A DNA stretch of 64,000 bases from assembly GCA_002796835.1 (NCBI GenBank), contig LUGL01000067.1, positions 1-64,000 of the forward strand. The letters run 5' to 3'. This DNA comes from Elainella saxicola E1. GTDB lineage: Bacteria; Cyanobacteriota; Cyanobacteriia; Elainellales; Elainellaceae. The translations under genes and the position numbers were made by a program. This document shows positions 24,462-32,697 of this stretch, piece by piece; within the stretch, counting starts at the first letter, position 1, and every line of letters begins with the position of its first letter. The notes under the pieces are model-generated. The model saw only the letters and a list, made by a program, of their open reading frames with translations. It searched no databases and was not told the DNA's origin.

Positions 24462-25632
24462 CTGCTCCGGATATTAAATTGTTGCGAATTTCCCAAGCTT
24501 GTTCAAGTAACTTTGTCCATTGTTTCTGAACTTGAGTGGGTGTGCAGGCTAGAACTTGGGCGATCGTTTTATCATCGACCTGTTTTTGCTTCAGTTGCAG
24601 GAGTTCTTGCTGTTGTGGGGTAATGCCCGCCTGAAATTTTTGCCATTCTTGAGGCGTTAAGCCAAGATTATGCTCCAAGTCTGCTTCCAGCCACTGATGC
24701 ACCAGTTCCCAATGGTGAGACAGGGCAAACCGAATTAGATGATATTTGAAGCGCTGCTGCAAATAATCGCGTTGACGAGCGGTCAGACCCAAAATTGCTT
24801 CAATTTCATGGGCAGGCAGATCTTGGAGCCGCAAGGCAAAATAGTCTGCACAATCCTGCTGTTGCCTTTCTTCCAGATAGCGCATCAGCTCTTTAATTAC
24901 CGTTTTCCGGAGGGTGTCTTCTGGCAGCTCTGGGTCCTGAGCCATCATCTGTTCTCGCACCTGCGGAATCGAAAGAGATCCGCGATGATGCTCACTATCT
25001 CCGCCCCCTTCAGCAGCCTGTTCAATATCCACCATGGTCTCAGGAGGCTGCTGCTGGGAGAAAGTCTGAGCCCGCAGAATGATGAGCTGCTGATTGCGTC
25101 GTCCCGGTAAGGGGATGCGACGTTTGCCATAGCGCTCCGTGAAGGACATATACTCAGCTAGCTCCAGCAGCGTTCTGGGACGATAGGTCAGCGCAAGCTG
25201 ATTTTCGCGGCGGAAGGCATTCAGCGCTTCAATATAGAAACCTTGTAAGAAATCTTCGATGAGCGTCAGTCGGGCTTGATAGCTCGATTGCACCTGAGGA
25301 GGGGTGATGTAGCGGTAAACAACAGCACTCAATCCGCTATGGAGTTCAATCCGGCCTCGGTATGAGCCAAGCTGGTAATACTTTAAACATTGCTTGAGAC
25401 GATGACGGGCCAGACTGGTAGACCACGCGTCAATATCGCCTGATGCTTGAATGCGCTGACTTTCTGAACAAACCCGTAGGACCTCTGCCGTGATGCGCTC
25501 AGCAACGTCCTGGCATTGTTGTTCAGAAGCTTGAGTAGACTGCGTAAGCTCGCTGAATATCAGCTTAAAAACCGCCTCCACGCCTCTTTTGTTTTCCTCC
25601 CCTGATGGTAGCCGTGGTCTGCTTCGATACAA
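24442..25632 (-). CDS. hetZ: HetZ-family regulator
   Basis: The 396-residue protein matches my recall of HetZ along its length: ASGDIDAWSTSLARHRLKQC, KYYQLGSYRGRIELHSGLSA, VVYRYITPPQ, TLIEDFLQGFYIEALNAFRR, LLELAEYMSFTERYGKRRIP and LTARQRDYLQQRFKYHLIRF. HetZ is a DNA-binding regulator of early heterocyst differentiation in Anabaena (about 400 residues) with sigma-like helix-turn-helix character in its C-terminal half; homologues occur widely in filamentous cyanobacteria. The longest frame starts at TTG 25632; a GTG at 25581 also fits and is closer to the family N-terminus (EAVFKLIFSEL), with a GGGGAGG a little far upstream. Translation is coupled to patU by overlap. No NtcA box was seen in the 160-bp upstream gap. 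Confidence 0.85.
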   Translation of the reverse strand: MYRSRPRLPSGEENKRGVEAVFKLIFSELTQSTQASEQQCQDVAERITAEVLRVCSESQRIQASGDIDAWSTSLARHRLKQCLKYYQLGSYRGRIELHSGLSAVVYRYITPPQVQSSYQARLTLIEDFLQGFYIEALNAFRRENQLALTYRPRTLLELAEYMSFTERYGKRRIPLPGRRNQQLIILRAQTFSQQQPPETMVDIEQAAEGGGDSEHHRGSLSIPQVREQMMAQDPELPEDTLRKTVIKELMRYLEERQQQDCADYFALRLQDLPAHEIEAILGLTARQRDYLQQRFKYHLIRFALSHHWELVHQWLEADLEHNLGLTPQEWQKFQAGITPQQQELLQLKQKQVDDKTIAQVLACTPTQVQKQWTKLLEQAWEIRNNLISGAGASTDE

Positions 25633-25832
25633 ACCAACCTAACACACTCATTGCCGATCGACATGGCATGAATCCATCATTCATCAAAGCATTTTAATTT
25701 CCCGGATCTTATCCAGAGAAATTTCACCTGTTCGCTTTGCAAATGTGCTCCTAGACTGGTAAAGGTGAGTGGAAAGGAAATCAACTCACGGCAATGGGTG
25801 ATAGAGTCCTGACTGGAAAGATTGAGCAAGCG

Positions 25833-26297
25833 ATGGATATTGATCAACAAATTCAGCAATTGATTGAGCAGGCTCCCCAATATGGGACGAGTGTTGACCA
25901 GGTGCAGTTAGTTGCGCCTGTGTTAAAACAGCTTGCCGCTCGGTTAAGGCACTTGCAGTATTACATCTTGCAAAATCTCCAGCAAAACTGGTTGACGACC
26001 ACGCTGCAACATCGCACTCAACTGGAGCTGACTAAGCAGGTCGTCTATGCCTATCCCTCGCTAGAGGCCGTTAAAGCAGGGATGGCCACTCAGGATCCAC
26101 AGCTTTTGGCTTTACCGTTGCCCACTGTTCAGATTCTGTTTCAACTTTTGGCACTGACGCCGATCGACAGCATTATCTTCTTTGAAGGCGATTTGCCCCA
26201 ATCTGGGGTTGAAATTAGCCGTCAGGGATTATTACAAGCGCTTGAACAGCATGTTCGATCGCAACAAAGGTTGAATTTACCTAAAGATATTGCCTAG
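25833..26297 (+). CDS. Conserved cyanobacterial protein, unknown function
   Basis: A soluble protein of 154 residues if read from ATG 25833 (MDIDQQIQQLIEQAPQYG). The frame extends to an ATG at 25794, but the extra 13 residues are unlike the family N-terminus as I recall it. Visible features: a helical N-terminal half, YYILQNLQQNWLTTTLQHR in the middle, then the KQVVYAYPSLEAV and LPLPTVQILFQLLALTPIDS segments. No catalytic motif is visible. It is divergent from hetZ and converges on sds 26 bp away. Real gene status is supported by recall of cyanobacterial homologues; function not known. Confidence 0.65.
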   Translation: MDIDQQIQQLIEQAPQYGTSVDQVQLVAPVLKQLAARLRHLQYYILQNLQQNWLTTTLQHRTQLELTKQVVYAYPSLEAVKAGMATQDPQLLALPLPTVQILFQLLALTPIDSIIFFEGDLPQSGVEISRQGLLQALEQHVRSQQRLNLPKDIA

Positions 26298-26323
26298 CTT
26301 CTGGTTGTTTTAGTACAGATCGT

Positions 26324-27295
26324 TTAGTACAGGCGGCTCAACACATAGTCTGCCAGCTCGATCAGCGCTTGACATGATTCAGAAGGAGGCAACCCTTCGA
26401 GGTGTCGAACGGCGTCCTCTGCGTGGCGAGCAGCCAATTCGCGCGATCGCTCGATGCCTCGACTGTCTGCAATCAAAGCCAAAGCTTGTTCCAGATCGCC
26501 TTCCTGCGCAAATTCCCGTTCAATCAAGCCTTCCAAATAGGGTTTTTCCTCTAAGGCATAAAGAACAGGAGCCGTTAAATTGCCACTCTTCAGATCTGAT
26601 CCAGCGGGTTTACCTAAGGCATCGCTGGAAGCGGTGAAATCGAGAATGTCATCGACAATTTGAAAGGCGAGTCCAATATTGCGACCGTAACTATAGAGAT
26701 GCTTAGCCATTTCTGCTGAAACACCGCTCAACAAACCAGCCGCTTTAGAACTATTAGCAATCAGAGATGCGGTTTTGTAATAGCTCTTTTCCAGATAAGC
26801 CTCGATCGACAGACTGGTATCAAATCGGTTGAGCCCCTGCTGAATTTCACCCTCAGCCAAATCCATAATCACTTCTGACAACAGCTTCACCACAGCCAAG
26901 TTGTCAAGGTTTGCCAGATACCAGGAAGATTGGGCAAACAAAAAGTCGCCTGCCAAAACGGCAACCCGATTGCCAAAACTGCTGTGAACAGTCGGGACAC
27001 CGCGCCGCAGCCCTGCCTCATCGATCACATCATCATGGACGAGGCTAGCCGTATGAATCATCTCCGTGATCTCGGCCAGCCGACGATGCTTGGGCGTAAT
27101 TTCTTGATTGGCCATCGTGGCGCGAGATAGCAACAAAACGATCGCTGGCCTGACTCGCTTTCCTCTTGCTCCAAACAGATGTTCTGCTGCCGCGTAGAGA
27201 ATCGGGTGGCGTGCCCCAACCAATTGTTTCAGGTTCTCGGTTAAGAGAGACAGATCTGCTTCAACTGGAAAAAAGAGAGAAGTAGCTGAGGTCAT
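26324..27295 (-). CDS. sds: Solanesyl (nonaprenyl) diphosphate synthase
   Basis: A 323-residue trans-polyprenyl diphosphate synthase. The two aspartate-rich motifs are present: DDVID at 88-92 (ASLVHDDVIDEAG) and DDILD at 215-219 (GLAFQIVDDILDF), with GKRVRPAIVLL at 45-55 binding the isopentenyl substrate. It adds isopentenyl units to make the C45 side chain of plastoquinone; the N-terminal FFPVEADLSLLTENLKQLVG is typical of the cyanobacterial enzyme. ATG at 27295 is the only reasonable start. In many cyanobacteria this gene sits beside murI; here murI is upstream on the same strand but about 1.1 kb away. Chain length (C40, C45 or C50) cannot be fixed from sequence alone. Confidence 0.9.
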   Translation of the reverse strand: MTSATSLFFPVEADLSLLTENLKQLVGARHPILYAAAEHLFGARGKRVRPAIVLLLSRATMANQEITPKHRRLAEITEMIHTASLVHDDVIDEAGLRRGVPTVHSSFGNRVAVLAGDFLFAQSSWYLANLDNLAVVKLLSEVIMDLAEGEIQQGLNRFDTSLSIEAYLEKSYYKTASLIANSSKAAGLLSGVSAEMAKHLYSYGRNIGLAFQIVDDILDFTASSDALGKPAGSDLKSGNLTAPVLYALEEKPYLEGLIEREFAQEGDLEQALALIADSRGIERSRELAARHAEDAVRHLEGLPPSESCQALIELADYVLSRLY

Positions 27296-27982
27296 GGATA
27301 AGCTGACGCTGGCGCTATAGTTACGAAATTTTACATATCTTACCTTTATTTTAAGCTAAGCCTCCGGATCTAGGGGATTGGATTGGCAAGATTTATTGGA
27401 GGTGTTGGGGTGATGGCTGGGAAAAGGCATGAGCCTTAGGGCTCGGAAATGGTCTACTGGCCAGTCTTCTGCACTGAAAAAGGGAGGATAAAATCGGGGG
27501 TGAGGGGAGATCGATTCAGCTTATCGATGGCTGACCTCAGGGCATCAAAAAAATAATGCAAAATTATGTGAAATTAGTTGACAGCAACCCCCAATGATCT
27601 TGGATTCCTGTGTTAGTTTTGTAGATAGGAATTTCAAAATTTCATAGATTCGGTACGAGCAAAACAAGTCTTACCCGGCTTGCTGATGCGATCGTTAGAG
27701 TGCTTTATCTGAGCAAGATCTTTGATCAAGGTTTAGGTTATGCATTCTATTAGCTGAGTGGAGTTCCTGATTACAGGAGCGATTCTCTAGAGTCAAGCAA
27801 AGTTTTTGCTGAAGCTCTAATGTGCTTCACCCAGTGTCAGCATTTCAGGAGTGAGTTCTGCTCTGAGGAGTTGATCAATTTTTGATCGGCTCAGTCAGTG
27901 CAGTTTTGTGATGCCGTGTTTGTGTGAGTCTTGATACTCCCCTACTTTTTGCTGTCCTTGCATCTAAATGTTGAGTGGGCTT
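27296..27982. other. Intergenic region upstream of sds
   Basis: No convincing gene. GAGCC and GGCTC near 27435-27450 make a short hairpin, and a TTGATCAATTTTTGATC inverted repeat is present near 27870-27890. The sds promoter should be in the first 150 bp. A small RNA is possible but no known family was recognised. Confidence 0.35.
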
Positions 27983-28084
27983 ATGGCATATGATTCAATT
28001 CCTCTCCTAATTCCTATATTGGCAACTGGCTATGTTCTAACGATTTACGTGCTACTAAGACTGGCACAGCGATCGCGAGCATAG
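27983..28084 (+). CDS. Possible small single-span membrane protein
   Basis: An ATG-started frame of 33 codons: a short polar start (MAYDS), one hydrophobic span of about 20 residues (IPLLIPILATGYVLTIYVLL) and a basic tail (RLAQRSRA). This has the size and polarity of small photosystem or cytochrome b6f subunits, but it matches none I can recall. No strong Shine-Dalgarno sequence precedes it. A strong hairpin at 28177 could end its transcript. It lies in an otherwise empty 1.1-kb gap. It may equally be chance. Confidence 0.3.
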   Translation: MAYDSIPLLIPILATGYVLTIYVLLRLAQRSRA

Positions 28085-28176
28085 TTCAGTATATTGAGTG
28101 GCTCTTGCTGCTTTCTAGCTTAGGGTTATCTCTACAGCTTGCTTCTATAGTGATTATTACTCTCTTAATTTGATAA

Positions 28177-28215
28177 AAAACAGATCCTATGCTCGCAAGG
28201 CATGGGATTTGTTTT
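28177..28215. terminator. Strong bidirectional rho-independent terminator
   Basis: AAAACAGATCCTATGC (28177-28192) pairs over 16 bases with GCATGGGATTTGTTTT (28200-28215), two pairs being G.U or A.C depending on strand; the loop is 7 bases. Read on the minus strand it ends in six T and lies 120 bp past the murI stop; read on the plus strand it could end a transcript of the small frame at 27983. Confidence 0.75.
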
Positions 28216-28338
28216 ATGGGGGTTGTGCTGAAGGTAATTTTCTCAAGGCAATTAAAGCAGGCGGGCATCTTGCTGATTAGAATCGGACGCCCGCATCGGT
28301 TCCTTCAAAGTGCAATTCCTAGCAAATTGTGTTTACGA

Positions 28339-29238
28339 CTACAGTTTTGCTTCATCCACAAGTTCGCGATCTTTAGCGCGTAAGTAAGGCGCAGCAATTC
28401 GGGCGACATTCACGGTTTGCACGATGGGCGCACATCCTAACCACTGAATTGATAGATGCGCAAAAGTGTCTGGACATCCACTCACATAAAACTGAGTCGG
28501 AGTTGCCGTGCGAGTGCTGCGCAGTCCCAGCATTTCTAACTCTTGTGCTGCTGCCTGGACTAAATGAGCGGCGGGATCAACTAACCGGACCGATGACGGC
28601 ACTAACGATCGAATGACCGGAGCCAGATGGGGATAGTGAGTACAGCCATAAACCAGCGTGTCGATCTGGCGATCGAGCAACGGCGCTAAATATTCTGCGG
28701 CGACTTGACGGGTATAGGGTTCGTGAATCTGGTTGCTTTCCACCAAAGGCACAAATTCTGGGCAGCCTACTTGCCAAACTTGCACAGCTGGATCGATCTC
28801 TTGAATGGCCTGTCGATAGGCATTGCTCTTGGCTGTGGCTGGTGTGGCGATGACACCAATGCGTTTGCCAACTTGAACAGCAGCACGGGCACCAGGCAGG
28901 ATGATGCCCAGGATCGGAAAATCAAACTCCGATCGCACCTGTTCAAGCGCCAGGGCAGAGCTGGTGTTGCAAGCCATAATCACCATCTTGACGCCTTGTT
29001 GCTGCATCCAGACGAGGATTTCCCGCACAAACTGCAAAATTTCAGCCTGGGAGCGAATGCCATAGGGTAACCGAGCTGTATCGCCAAAATACAAAATGGA
29101 TTCTAATGGTAGCCATCGATACAGTTCTCGCAAGACTGTGAGTCCACCTGCACCGCTGTCAAAAACACCAATTTTGGCCTGTTGTTTTTCACGAGTAGTT
29201 ACAGACTGAAAAGCAGTTTCAGGAAAAGATGAATGCAT
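28339..29238 (-). CDS. murI: Glutamate racemase
   Basis: Converts L-glutamate to D-glutamate for peptidoglycan in the cytosol. IGVFDSGAGGLTVLREL near the N-terminus, the first catalytic cysteine Cys90 in VIMACNTSSA and the second Cys199 in VYGCTHYPHL are all present, with GDTARLPYG between. The frame is open to an ATG at 29313; the ATG at 29238 (MHSSFPETAFQ) is preferred because it leaves about 21 residues before the conserved core, the family norm. A terminator follows at 28177-28215. It is upstream of sds on the same strand but separated from it by 1.1 kb. Confidence 0.9.
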   Translation of the reverse strand: MHSSFPETAFQSVTTREKQQAKIGVFDSGAGGLTVLRELYRWLPLESILYFGDTARLPYGIRSQAEILQFVREILVWMQQQGVKMVIMACNTSSALALEQVRSEFDFPILGIILPGARAAVQVGKRIGVIATPATAKSNAYRQAIQEIDPAVQVWQVGCPEFVPLVESNQIHEPYTRQVAAEYLAPLLDRQIDTLVYGCTHYPHLAPVIRSLVPSSVRLVDPAAHLVQAAAQELEMLGLRSTRTATPTQFYVSGCPDTFAHLSIQWLGCAPIVQTVNVARIAAPYLRAKDRELVDEAKL

Positions 29239-29505
29239 AGGATCAGGAATGAATCTGGATATGAATTGAAACGGGGCCTCAACTCGGATTGAGTCTGAGC
29301 AGGCTGAGGGCATTAAAAACGGTTTTAAAACTGAGTAAGAGGATCTGCGATCGCCGGATGAAAGACGCGAGTTGCAGGCGGTGGAAATGAGCCGATGATG
29401 AGTTTTGCGTGACGCATGAAAATAATCTGACTGTCTTGACGGATGAGTCTAGCACAGGCCATTCCAAAATCAATCGGGAGATAGAACGCTTTTCCATCCA
29501 GTGTT

Positions 29506-30915
29506 CTATTGGACGGCTTCGGTGGCTTCTGTCGGTTTTTGAAAAACCAAGCGTAACAGGGGTGGAGCCAGAAATGTTGTCAAAATCACCATGACAATAA
29601 TGGCGGCTTCTAAAGGTTTGGAAAGAATTTCCAGGCTGGATCCCACCCCAGCAAAGACCAGTCCGACTTCTCCTCGCGGCACCATGCCAACGCCGATCGC
29701 CAATCGATTAATTCCCGGCTGGCCAAAGACCGTTAAGCCAGTCACCGTTTTTCCAAGAATGGCAACTACCACCAGGAAAGTAGCCATAATCAATCCTTCT
29801 CGATTGTTGGGATCAAAGGGATTCAACACGCTGACATCTGTTTTTGCCCCGACTACCACGAAGAAGATGGGCACCAGCATATCGGCGATCGGTAGAACTT
29901 GCTCCTCTAGTTCTTTTTGCTTTTCGGTTTCCGCTAAGACAAGGCCTGCTGCAAAGGCTCCTAAAATCGCCTCAAGCTGAATCACAGCACCAATGTAGGA
30001 CAGGACGAAGACAAAGATCAGGGAAGTAATCAACAACTGACCGCGCGTTTGCATGCGATCGACCAGCGCGACAAAATAGGGGCTGAGGAAGCGGCCCAGC
30101 AAAATTGAGCCGATCAGAAAGACAGCGGCTCCGACGATCAAGTAAACGATGTTGCTAATCTGAATTTCGCCTGTTTTGGCAAGGCTAGCCACGACGGCCA
30201 GCACAATAATCCCTAAAATATCGTCCAAGACGGCTGCACCGATAATAATCTGGCCTTCTTTGGAACTGAGCTGCTGAATTTCTGCCAAAACTTTGGCCGT
30301 GATACCGATGCTGGTGGCTGTTAAAGCCGCGCCCGCAAAAATGGCTGGAACGGTGGGGACCCCAAATAGAGCGATTAAACCTGCTGTTCCGGCAGCAAAA
30401 GGCACCGCGACCCCGACAACAGCAACCACCGCTGCCTGAGGCCCCACCCGAATCAGCTCTGCCAAATCAGATTCCAGGCCAATCTCGAACAGCAGAATGA
30501 TCACCCCAATCTCGGAGAGGACTGAGATGATTTCACTAATGGCGTCTGCAACACTGGGCGCGAGTTCGGGACTGAGTCCGGCAGTGGACTCCAGAAATTT
30601 GATGATGAAAGCATCTGTGCCGTTTGAGCCGCCTTCTGGAAAGACGAGCAGATTGAGCGCTGACACCCCCACAATCACACCGCCAATCAGTTCCCCCAGT
30701 ACGGGAGGCAGATTAATGCGGGCACAGAATTCACCAATCAGCTTTGAGGAGAGATAGATGACAACCAGGCTGAGCAACACGCCAGCTAAAATAATCGGTC
30801 CAGTTTGGGCCTCACTCGCTTCAGAGGCTTGAGCAAGTAGAAAAGGAGAAGTGGTGAAATTGAAAGCAGGCGAAACCTTCGCACTGATATCCATCCAATG
30901 ACTGAGGAAAACCAT
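29506..30915 (-). CDS. CPA2-type Na+/H+ antiporter, NhaS3-like
   Basis: A 469-residue integral membrane protein with about twelve helices and no C-terminal TrkA domain. The family motifs are GEFCARINLPPVLGELIGG, LFEIGLESDLAEL, ALTATSIGITAKVL, AAVLDDILGIIVLAVV (the ion-binding Asp pair) and VPRGEVGLVFAGVG. Length and sequence style resemble Synechocystis NhaS3, a thylakoid Na+(K+)/H+ antiporter. The first 40 residues (ending FLLAQASEASEA) may be a cleavable leader. It is the only gene of its transcription unit, divergent from nothing close by. Substrate ion and membrane location are inferred from the family; a K+/H+ role is possible. Confidence 0.8.
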   Translation of the reverse strand: MVFLSHWMDISAKVSPAFNFTTSPFLLAQASEASEAQTGPIILAGVLLSLVVIYLSSKLIGEFCARINLPPVLGELIGGVIVGVSALNLLVFPEGGSNGTDAFIIKFLESTAGLSPELAPSVADAISEIISVLSEIGVIILLFEIGLESDLAELIRVGPQAAVVAVVGVAVPFAAGTAGLIALFGVPTVPAIFAGAALTATSIGITAKVLAEIQQLSSKEGQIIIGAAVLDDILGIIVLAVVASLAKTGEIQISNIVYLIVGAAVFLIGSILLGRFLSPYFVALVDRMQTRGQLLITSLIFVFVLSYIGAVIQLEAILGAFAAGLVLAETEKQKELEEQVLPIADMLVPIFFVVVGAKTDVSVLNPFDPNNREGLIMATFLVVVAILGKTVTGLTVFGQPGINRLAIGVGMVPRGEVGLVFAGVGSSLEILSKPLEAAIIVMVILTTFLAPPLLRLVFQKPTEATEAVQ

Positions 30916-31065
30916 GCATTAGGCAAAACTCATCCAGTCTACTGTACATGGTTCTTAATACAAAAAGGAGTAGCCACTAGTGCTGAATGCTCAAAAAATT
31001 AAGTCAGCGATCGGCTAGCTTTACTAAATATTAAGAGGCAAGAGATATCACATGCGGAAGGTCAA

Positions 31066-31878
31066 CTAGGCAAACACGCGATGTTTCAAACTTGGCATTT
31101 GTCGGCGCACTTGTTCCAGTCGAGAAGGCTCGATCGCCGCGATCGCCACACCGGGTTTGTCTCCTGCATCTGCCAGAATCACCCCCCAAGGATCGATGAT
31201 GAGCGCATGACCGTGGGATTGGCGGCGGGAGTTATGCCGTCCAGTTTGAGCGGGAGCCAGCACGTAGCAGGTATTTTCGATCGCCCGAGCTTGCAGCAAA
31301 ACTTGCCAGTGATCCTTGCCGGTGTAGGCCGTAAAGGCAGCAGGGACGAACAGCACTTCTGCGCCCATTTGAGAGAGGTGGCGATAGAGTTCTGGAAAAC
31401 GCACGTCGTAGCAAACGGACAGCCCCAGATTGCCAAATTCTTTAGAAGGATGAACGGGCGGCAAATTCACACCCGCCAATACAGTCTGGGATTCTTGGTA
31501 GGTGTTGCCATCTGGCAAATCCACATCAAACAGATGCACTTTTTCGTAACGGGCCAACTCTTCACCATTCGGACCCACCAAAAGCGCCGTGTTATAAACT
31601 TTGCCGATCGAATTTGGCACCGGAAATCCACCGCCGAGTATCGTTACCTGATAGCGCTGCGCCATCGTTTTGAGAAATTTCTCACTGCTCTGGGCGATTT
31701 GGTCTGCTTGCGCTATTTTGGCCGCTTCATCACCGAGAAAAGAGAAGTTTTCGGGAAGACAAATGAGCTCTGCCCCCTGGCGTACCGCTAGGTCAATCAA
31801 ATCTTCTGCCTGAGTCAGGTTTTGCTGAAGGTCGGGCAGGCTATTCATCTGAAGGGCAGCAGCGAGATAGGATTTCAT
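31066..31878 (-). CDS. Carbon-nitrogen hydrolase (Nit1/Nit2-type amidase)
   Basis: A 270-residue nitrilase-superfamily enzyme with the triad Glu43 (LICLPENFSFLG), Lys113 (RYEKVHLFDVDLP) and Cys156 (LSVCYDVRFPELYRHL). The KVHLFDVD and VCYDVRFPEL motifs are those of branch-10 Nit proteins, which include deaminated-glutathione amidase and omega-amidase. The expected role is repair or salvage of alpha-keto amides in the cytosol; the exact substrate is not predictable. It is far from, and a different branch to, the formamidase at 7845. The ATG at 31878 gives a normal family N-terminus. Confidence 0.85.
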   Translation of the reverse strand: MKSYLAAALQMNSLPDLQQNLTQAEDLIDLAVRQGAELICLPENFSFLGDEAAKIAQADQIAQSSEKFLKTMAQRYQVTILGGGFPVPNSIGKVYNTALLVGPNGEELARYEKVHLFDVDLPDGNTYQESQTVLAGVNLPPVHPSKEFGNLGLSVCYDVRFPELYRHLSQMGAEVLFVPAAFTAYTGKDHWQVLLQARAIENTCYVLAPAQTGRHNSRRQSHGHALIIDPWGVILADAGDKPGVAIAAIEPSRLEQVRRQMPSLKHRVFA

Positions 31879-32016
31879 AGCAGTTACGGATAGAACGAAG
31901 CAAGTAACAGTTTAGGATGCAATTGTCTTACTACTAGTAGAGCACTAAAAGATAACGACAAGATATGTACCCCAACGACTTATTCTACCGGCTTGAGTTA
32001 CACCTCAGACGGCACG

Positions 32017-32046
32017 AAGGAGGCATAAACCCACCTATGCCTCCTT
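32017..32046 (-). terminator. Perfect 11-bp hairpin downstream of rpsU
   Basis: AAGGAGGCATA and TATGCCTCCTT form a perfect 11-bp stem with an 8-base loop, 79 bp past the rpsU stop. There is no T run after it on either strand, so it may act as a transcript-end stabiliser or a rho-dependent stop. Confidence 0.5.
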
Positions 32047-32124
32047 GCAGAGCAAACTTTTGAATTAAGTTTTGACAATCTCAAAAACCTTGAAGCTACT
32101 GGCAATCAAACCGAGACGCATCAT

Positions 32125-32304
32125 TTAACGGAATCTACGCTTACGTCTGGCCATGACTGCTTTCCGCTTCCGCTTTTCTAGCGGTGTTTCAAAATGACGA
32201 TGGCTTTTCACATCAGCCAAAATACCAGCTTTGGAGACTTGGCGCTTAAAGCGGCGCAATGCAGATTCAATTCCTTCGTTTTCTCCTAGGACCACTTGGG
32301 TCAT
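32125..32304 (-). CDS. rpsU: 30S ribosomal protein S21
   Basis: A 59-residue basic protein: [20 protein letters not shown] at the N-terminus and [16 protein letters not shown] at the end, diagnostic of S21. The frame is open to 32361, but ATG at 32304 is preceded by AAAGGAGAG and matches the family start exactly. It binds the small ribosomal subunit near the 3' end of 16S rRNA. Divergent from murF; a 393-bp gap holds both promoters. Confidence 0.95.
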   Translation of the reverse strand: MTQVVLGENEGIESALRRFKRQVSKAGILADVKSHRHFETPLEKRKRKAVMARRKRRFR

Positions 32305-32697
32305 GCGTTCTCTCCTTTCTTGAATGGGTTGATGAATGAGTTGATTAGACCAGCAATTCAATATTGTAAAAACTTCCAGCCGCCTTCAGCAAGATCCTGC
32401 TGCTAGCTGGAGTCCTGTTGCTAAGTGCAAACATGATCGATCCAAAAACTTGGAGATTGGCAGGTCATACCTTGCCACCGAAGCTAGCCCTCAACCTGGT
32501 TGCTGAACTAGAAGCGTTACTGAACTAGGAGTCAGACTTGCTCGATCGATTTTTGCCTCAGACATTACATTTTATAGCACTCTAAATCTGGATTTCATAG
32601 CACTCTGAGTCGGTCATCTCTGAACCAAATCTGCAACATCAGGATTCCCACATGGGGGTATGATCACTGCTAATTCTTTTTGTGTTGAATTGCGCTC
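32305..32697. other. Divergent promoter region between rpsU and murF
   Basis: Contains a 15-bp direct repeat (32569 and 32592, listed separately) and a TATGAT -10-like element at 32658-32663, just downstream of CCCACATGGGGG, on the murF side. No matching -35 was found. No gene is seen. Confidence 0.4.
32569..32606 (+). repeat. Two 15-bp direct repeats spaced 23 bp, upstream of murF
   Basis: ATTTTATAGCACTCT (32569-32583) and ATTTCATAGCACTCT (32592-32606) differ by one base. The 23-bp period places both on nearly the same face of the helix, as for tandem operator sites. They lie about 90-130 bp before the murF start. No known regulator motif was recognised. Confidence 0.6.

Noticed and set aside
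28189-28383. Plus-strand 64-codon frame over the terminator and murI end
   Set aside because: It overlaps the strong terminator hairpin and the 3' end of murI; composition is not coding-like.
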